Shown piece by piece: positions 60,081 to 64,000 of a DNA stretch of 64,000 nt. The notes under the pieces were generated by a model that saw nothing but the letters and a program-made list of their open reading frames with translations, did no database searches and had not been told where the DNA came from. A program made the translations under genes and the position numbers. Position 1 is the first letter of the stretch. Every line of letters starts with the position of its first letter. The stretch comes from Bacillus kexueae (GTDB taxonomy: Bacteria; Bacillota; Bacilli; Bacillales; Aeribacillaceae): positions 1-64,000 of the forward strand of contig NZ_JALAZE010000010.1 in the NCBI RefSeq assembly GCF_022809095.1. Reading direction: 5' to 3'.

Positions 60081-61436
60081 CTAAACGAAAATCACCCACA
60101 ATATCATCGTTATGACTAATGCAGTTACCCCCTGCAATAATGTCGCGACTGTCTGGGCTTTATATGCATCCGTTACTTTCATGCCACTAAACTGTGTAAC
60201 AACCCAAAAGTAGCTATCGTTCACATGGCTAACGGCCATTGCTCCCGCTCCAACAGACATGACAATTAACGCTAACGGTATAGCCCCTTCGATTCCCATT
60301 TCAGGTAATAGAGGTGCAATGAGCGTTGAAGTAACGACGAGAGCCGCAGTCGATGATCCTTGAGCCGTTTTCAAAGCCGCTGCTACAATAAATGGAATGA
60401 AAAGAACCAATACTCCATTTAATAGACCACCAGCAGCAATTCCTTGAATCAGTTCTGCAACAGGAGTTGCTTTAATAACCGAACCAAAAGCACCACCAGC
60501 AGCCGTAATTAAAAGGATATTTGAAGCATCTTTAATCCCATCACTTATCCAACCTGTCATTGTTTCCTCATCCCGTTTAGGCATTAAAGAAAACGAAAGG
60601 AAAACTCCTATTAATAGCGCAACAACCGGTTGACCTAAAAATAAAAGACCTGTTGCCAAAGTACCTGTCCATCCGAAAAAGCTAACAATCGATCCGAATC
60701 CAATCAATAGGATAGGCACTACAATCGGTGAAAATGACTTTACTGCAGATGGTAGCTCTCCAAATCCTTTAACGATTTCATCATAATTCAGTGCATTACT
60801 TCCTTCGCCTTCAATTTCGATTTTACTCGCAAACTTCACCGCCCATATATAACCGATAAAAATCGTTGGAATGGCAACAACGATTCCAATCACTATAATC
60901 GTTCCTAAGTAATCGGTAGCTCCAATATTACCAGCTGCTGCTATCGGCCCCGGTGTAGGCGGAACTAACGTATGGGTCGCGTATAGACCCGTTGCAAGCG
61001 CAACCGACATCGATGCCAATGCAACCTTTGTCTTTTTAGCAAGCGCTTTCTTCAAACTGGATAAAATGACATACCCTGAATCACAAAATACAGGTATACT
61101 AACAATGGCTCCTATTAATGACATAGCTAATTGGGGCCGTTTCTCACCGACAACACGAAGCACAACTTCGGCCATTTTCAAAGCTGCCCCTGACCTTTCC
61201 AAAATGGTCCCAATAATCGTCCCAGCTACAATGACAATACCTATATACCCCATAAGCCCACCGAAACCTTGATTAACAGCATTTACGACCTCATTTAATG
61301 GTAGACCAGCTAAAATTCCAACTAAAAACGATGCAACTAGTAATGATAAAAACGGATGCAGTTTCCACTTCACCGAAGCAAATACAATAAAACACACTCC
61401 AAGTAATAAGACTAAAAATAATAATCCACCATTCAC
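60081..61436 (-). CDS. GntP family permease (gluconate/glycerate type)
   Basis: A 451-residue secondary transporter with 12 or so membrane segments. GntP signatures are present: FGGLMGYIGIVIVAGTIIGTILERSGAA (split), SIPVFCDSGYVILSSLKKAL, THTLVPPTPGPIAAAGNIGA and AVSHVNDSYFWVVTQFSGM. The start is a GTG at 61436 with AGGGGG 8 nt upstream. With glycerate kinase downstream the likely substrate is glycerate or a related sugar acid. It lies 50 bp after the symporter gene, so it may be in the same operon. Confidence 0.93.
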   Translation of the reverse strand: MNGGLLFLVLLLGVCFIVFASVKWKLHPFLSLLVASFLVGILAGLPLNEVVNAVNQGFGGLMGYIGIVIVAGTIIGTILERSGAALKMAEVVLRVVGEKRPQLAMSLIGAIVSIPVFCDSGYVILSSLKKALAKKTKVALASMSVALATGLYATHTLVPPTPGPIAAAGNIGATDYLGTIIVIGIVVAIPTIFIGYIWAVKFASKIEIEGEGSNALNYDEIVKGFGELPSAVKSFSPIVVPILLIGFGSIVSFFGWTGTLATGLLFLGQPVVALLIGVFLSFSLMPKRDEETMTGWISDGIKDASNILLITAAGGAFGSVIKATPVAELIQGIAAGGLLNGVLVLFIPFIVAAALKTAQGSSTAALVVTSTLIAPLLPEMGIEGAIPLALIVMSVGAGAMAVSHVNDSYFWVVTQFSGMKVTDAYKAQTVATLLQGVTALVITMILWVIFV

Positions 61437-61486
61437 GTCAACATCCCCCTACTCAACAAGTTAGATATAAGCAGGCTTTATCCCCG

Positions 61487-63001
61487 TTAAGAAGCTAAAT
61501 CTTTCATTACTTTTTCAGCATTTGACGGCTTTTTTGTAAATAAGCTTACTAAAACCGTTACTACTAATGACATAATAAAACCAGGAACTGCCTCATACGT
61601 AATACCGAATAGTAATCTTCCCACCAAACCTTTTATATCTGGAAGAAAATGATAGGTCCATTCCGGTTGTTTTTTCACGAGAATCACCGTTATTAATCCT
61701 ACGACCATCCCCCAGAACACACCTTGTTTCGTCGTTCCCTTCCAATAAAGCGTTAAGAGGAGCGCCGGCCCAAAACATGCTCCTAACCCTCCCCAAGCAA
61801 AGAGGACCATCCAAAATACAAATTCTTGAGCAGAGAAAGCTAACCAAATAGATAATCCCATCAAAAGAACGATGGATAGCCGACTATACAATACGAGCTT
61901 TTTCTCATCTAGTTCTTTATCCTTTCCAATCATGCGATGATATAGATCTCGCACAAGAGAGCTTGAACCAACTAAGAGCTGACTATCCGCACTAGACATG
62001 ATGGCAGCTAAAATGGCGACAAGTAAAATTCCCATAAAGAAAGGATTAAAAAGCTCATTTCCTAAAGTCGTAAAGATTGCTTCATTATTTTCACCTGGTA
62101 GCTGAGCTACATTTGGAAAATAAGCACGACCTGCCAAACCTACAAAAATTGCTCCCCACCCCATTAATACATTCCATATTGATCCGATTAACGCTGCTTG
62201 CCTCATCTCTTTCGGATTTTTTAATGACATGTAGCGAACAAGAATATGTGGATTACCGGGACTACCGAATCCAATTCCGATTAATCCCATCGTCGCACCA
62301 AAACCATAACCGAGTAACCCATAATAGCCCGAGCCTTCCGTATGCATAGCCCCTAAAATAGGGCCTAACCCTCCGATTTGAACGATAGCGACAATTGGAA
62401 GAATGATTAAAGATAAAAACATAAATCCGGCTTGTAACACATCTGTTTTACTTACCGCATGAAAGCCTCCTAAGGAGGTATAGACTAATAGAATAATTGC
62501 TGTAAACCACATACCTCCTTCAGTGGATAATCCGAGAGTTGAGGAAAAGGCGGTACCACCCGCAACAATTTGACTTCCTACATATGCGACCATAAAGAAA
62601 ATAATGATCACAGCACTTGTTACGCGAAGGAGATTAGATTGGTCTTGATACCGCGTCTCTAGTATATCTGGTACTGTAATGCTATCCGTTTGCTCACTGT
62701 ACTTTCGAAATCGTCTTGCCACAAAGAAGAACATAAGCACTTCTACTGTAATAAAGCCTGCTAAAGCCCATACAGCTAATAACCCATTCGCATATGCCAT
62801 ACCCGTAACACCTAATATAAGCCAGCCACTTCTCCCAGAACTAACAGCACTTAAGGCAACGGTCCACTTCCCTAAACCTCGCCCCGCTAGAAAAAAGTCG
62901 GTGAGACCACCTGAACTTTTCCTTGAACTTAATATTCCAATTAAAACTAACAAAAGAAGGTAAATGCCTATGACTAATACCGTTAGAGGATGAGCACTCA
63001 T
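61487..63001 (-). CDS. Sodium:solute symporter (SSS family, PutP-like)
   Basis: A 504-residue transporter with about 13 membrane segments. Typical SSS features are DFFLAGRGLGKWTVALSAVSSGRSGWLILG (split), YTSLGGFHAVSKTDVLQ, GIGFGSPGNPHILVRYMSLKN and the SSADSQLLVGSS sodium-site helix. PutP/OpuE-type proline transporters look similar. Its start (ATGA) overlaps the stop of a 45-residue protein gene, a usual arrangement for SSS transporters with a small helper. Ornithine-cyclodeaminase-like protein upstream fits an amino-acid substrate, but the substrate is not certain. Confidence 0.92.
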   Translation of the reverse strand: MSAHPLTVLVIGIYLLLLVLIGILSSRKSSGGLTDFFLAGRGLGKWTVALSAVSSGRSGWLILGVTGMAYANGLLAVWALAGFITVEVLMFFFVARRFRKYSEQTDSITVPDILETRYQDQSNLLRVTSAVIIIFFMVAYVGSQIVAGGTAFSSTLGLSTEGGMWFTAIILLVYTSLGGFHAVSKTDVLQAGFMFLSLIILPIVAIVQIGGLGPILGAMHTEGSGYYGLLGYGFGATMGLIGIGFGSPGNPHILVRYMSLKNPKEMRQAALIGSIWNVLMGWGAIFVGLAGRAYFPNVAQLPGENNEAIFTTLGNELFNPFFMGILLVAILAAIMSSADSQLLVGSSSLVRDLYHRMIGKDKELDEKKLVLYSRLSIVLLMGLSIWLAFSAQEFVFWMVLFAWGGLGACFGPALLLTLYWKGTTKQGVFWGMVVGLITVILVKKQPEWTYHFLPDIKGLVGRLLFGITYEAVPGFIMSLVVTVLVSLFTKKPSNAEKVMKDLAS

Positions 63002-63135
63002 TGCGATACCCCCCTGTCATTTGAAATAGAAGAATTTCGTTTTTCCCGATTAGCCTCTATAATGTAACAAATCATTGCTAGTAAAATGATTCCTAACGGT
63101 ATACCAAAAAGACCGAGAAAAATTTCAATATTCAT
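62998..63135 (-). CDS. Small symporter-accessory membrane protein, 45 aa
   Basis: MNIEIFLGLFGIPLGIILLAM, one membrane helix continuing into CYIIEANREKRNSS and a polar tail. AGGGGGA lies 7 nt before ATG 63135. It starts 3 bp after the ornithine-cyclodeaminase-like gene and its stop overlaps the symporter start (ATGA), so all three should be translated from one message. Very short proteins of this kind precede SSS symporters in many Bacillales and are thought to help them; that role is inferred. Confidence 0.8.
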   Translation of the reverse strand: MNIEIFLGLFGIPLGIILLAMICYIIEANREKRNSSISNDRGVSQ

Positions 63136-63138
63136 CCA

Positions 63139-64000
63139 TCATTCCCCCTGATAAAATGCTTCATAAACCGCCCGAACCGTTAATAAATCAAATAAAGCTG
63201 ACCCTACCGTTTTAAATATTCCTATTCTCCCTATGTCTGGATTCATCTGTACAATTTGATCAATTGATTGGCATTGAAAAGAATTACCATGGATTTCTTT
63301 CGCACGAATGATATCCCCTGATTCGTTGATGGCATTAATAGTATCGATGAAAAATGTAGATGTTGCCTCAAGTAATGAACGAGGAAGCTCTTGCATATTC
63401 GGTTTGAAAGACCCAACAGCCACAATTAATTTACCTTCCCACATACTTGACGCTAAATCAGGAAGAACTGGAGTTGTCGAAGTAGTTGCAGTAACGATAA
63501 TTTCCGAGTGTCTCACTAAATCTTCTATATTTGAACAATAAACCTCAATCATTGGGTAGACTTCACGAATTTTATTCGCAAACGCTTCTGCCTTTTCAAT
63601 ATTTCGATTAAACAGAAATACTTGTTTAATCGGTCGAACCGCAATGGCCGCTTTTAAATGGCTCCACCCTTGCACACCAGTCCCCACGATTCCGATTGTT
63701 TCAGCGCGCCGCTTAGCTAAATAACGAATGCCCAGCCCACCGATTGCACCTGTTCGTAAAGCAGTAACCGATTGCCCATCGAACATTGCAATTGGCTCGA
63801 ATGTTTGACGGTCATGTAATAATACAGTCCCATGAATCGAAGACTTGTTAAGTAAAGAATTATGAGGAGCAACCCCAACTAGTTTGATTGCATAATAGTC
63901 TTGATCAAATACTGGCATTAATAAGGCCGTGTTATCTCCGTCTGATATGTGCATTCGGTTGGGAACTTTAAACTCTTCTTGCTGTTTGAACGCCTTTTCA
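63139..64000 (-). CDS. Ornithine cyclodeaminase/mu-crystallin family protein, 5' end beyond window
   Basis: The frame stays open through 64000; an internal ATG at 63954 is not the real start, because codons before it (EKAFKQQEEFKVPNR) continue the family's N-terminal helix and RxH strand. Domain marks are RMHISDGDNTALLMPVFD, YAIKLVGVAPHNS, the substrate lysine region, TALRTGAIGGLGIRYLAKR, and the NAD-binding loop IGIVGTGVQGWSHLKA. VTATTSTTPVL and VGSFKPNMQELP are also typical. Relatives convert ornithine to proline or reduce cyclic imines. It is the upstream partner of the small protein and the symporter. Confidence 0.88.
   Translation of the reverse strand, partial: EKAFKQQEEFKVPNRMHISDGDNTALLMPVFDQDYYAIKLVGVAPHNSLLNKSSIHGTVLLHDRQTFEPIAMFDGQSVTALRTGAIGGLGIRYLAKRRAETIGIVGTGVQGWSHLKAAIAVRPIKQVFLFNRNIEKAEAFANKIREVYPMIEVYCSNIEDLVRHSEIIVTATTSTTPVLPDLASSMWEGKLIVAVGSFKPNMQELPRSLLEATSTFFIDTINAINESGDIIRAKEIHGNSFQCQSIDQIVQMNPDIGRIGIFKTVGSALFDLLTVRAVYEAFYQGE

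Overview
The window is low-GC, AT-rich chromosomal DNA of an endospore-forming, potentially competent member of the Bacillaceae. The evidence is a GerA-type germinant receptor operon, comK, a SigO/RsoA-like split sigma factor, TnrA with canonical TnrA boxes, RbsR/LacI-type ribose control, manganese-dependent pyrophosphatase PpaC, teichuronic-acid-like surface polysaccharide genes, and Bacillus-style ribosome binding sites with many TTG and GTG starts. No rRNA, tRNA, CRISPR array or intact transposase was seen.

Layout. (1) 1-1984: the 5' part of a secreted protein built from PA14-like modules, with an exact in-frame internal duplication, running off the left edge. (2) 2.5-13.7 kb: a divergent surface-polysaccharide locus. 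The minus arm encodes two GT2 enzymes, a Wzy-like polymerase, GalU, UDP-glucose dehydrogenase and a lipoprotein. The plus arm encodes a flippase, a GT2, a GT4, a small lipoprotein and an LCP attachment enzyme. With galE (35 kb) and mnaA (32 kb) this points to a UDP-GlcA-containing wall polymer attached to peptidoglycan. (3) 13.7-20 kb: an adaptor/Yip1 pair resembling YknX/YknW, a degenerate SGNH protein, comK, small membrane proteins and a SEC-C protein. (4) 19.9-21.5 kb: a scrap region with a frameshifted carotenoid-desaturase-like N-terminus, nine copies of a TetR-operator-like 20-mer, a small membrane protein gene and a MITE-like element inserted with an AATTAA duplication. (5) 21.5-25.5 kb: yhgE/pip with two palindromic operators, and a sigO-yvrJ-rsoA operon. 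(6) 26-31.9 kb: rbsRKDACB with a recognisable promoter and operator, but rbsA broken by a one-base deletion. (7) 32-35 kb: mnaA, a VOC protein and cvfB. (8) 36.1-39.8 kb: tnrA, then amtB with a GlnD/DUF294-like nucleotidyltransferase and a DEDDh exonuclease. (9) 39.8-44 kb: the germinant receptor operon. (10) 44-46.8 kb: an oxidoreductase, a 21-bp phased CGCCCA array, ppaC and a small lipoprotein. (11) 46.9-54.6 kb: a 2583-residue LRR/FN3 surface protein with an LPNTA-type sorting signal. (12) 55.1-58.6 kb: a small secreted protein followed by two membrane proteins and an ABC ATPase. (13) 58.9-64 kb: glycerate kinase, GntP permease, a sodium/solute symporter with a 45-residue partner, and an ornithine-cyclodeaminase-like protein cut by the right edge.

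Three families of structured intergenic repeats are scattered through the window: A at 18.5 and 25.7 kb, B at 21.2, 25.9, 44.0 and 58.7 kb (all in one orientation), and C at 20.8 and 31.9 kb. The least explained signals are the operator-like array, the 21-bp phased array, the secreted-protein/ABC cassette, and the ammonium transporter operon carrying a GlnD-like enzyme. Start sites were chosen from ribosome binding sites and often differ from the longest reading frame. All family assignments come from reading motifs, not from database searches.
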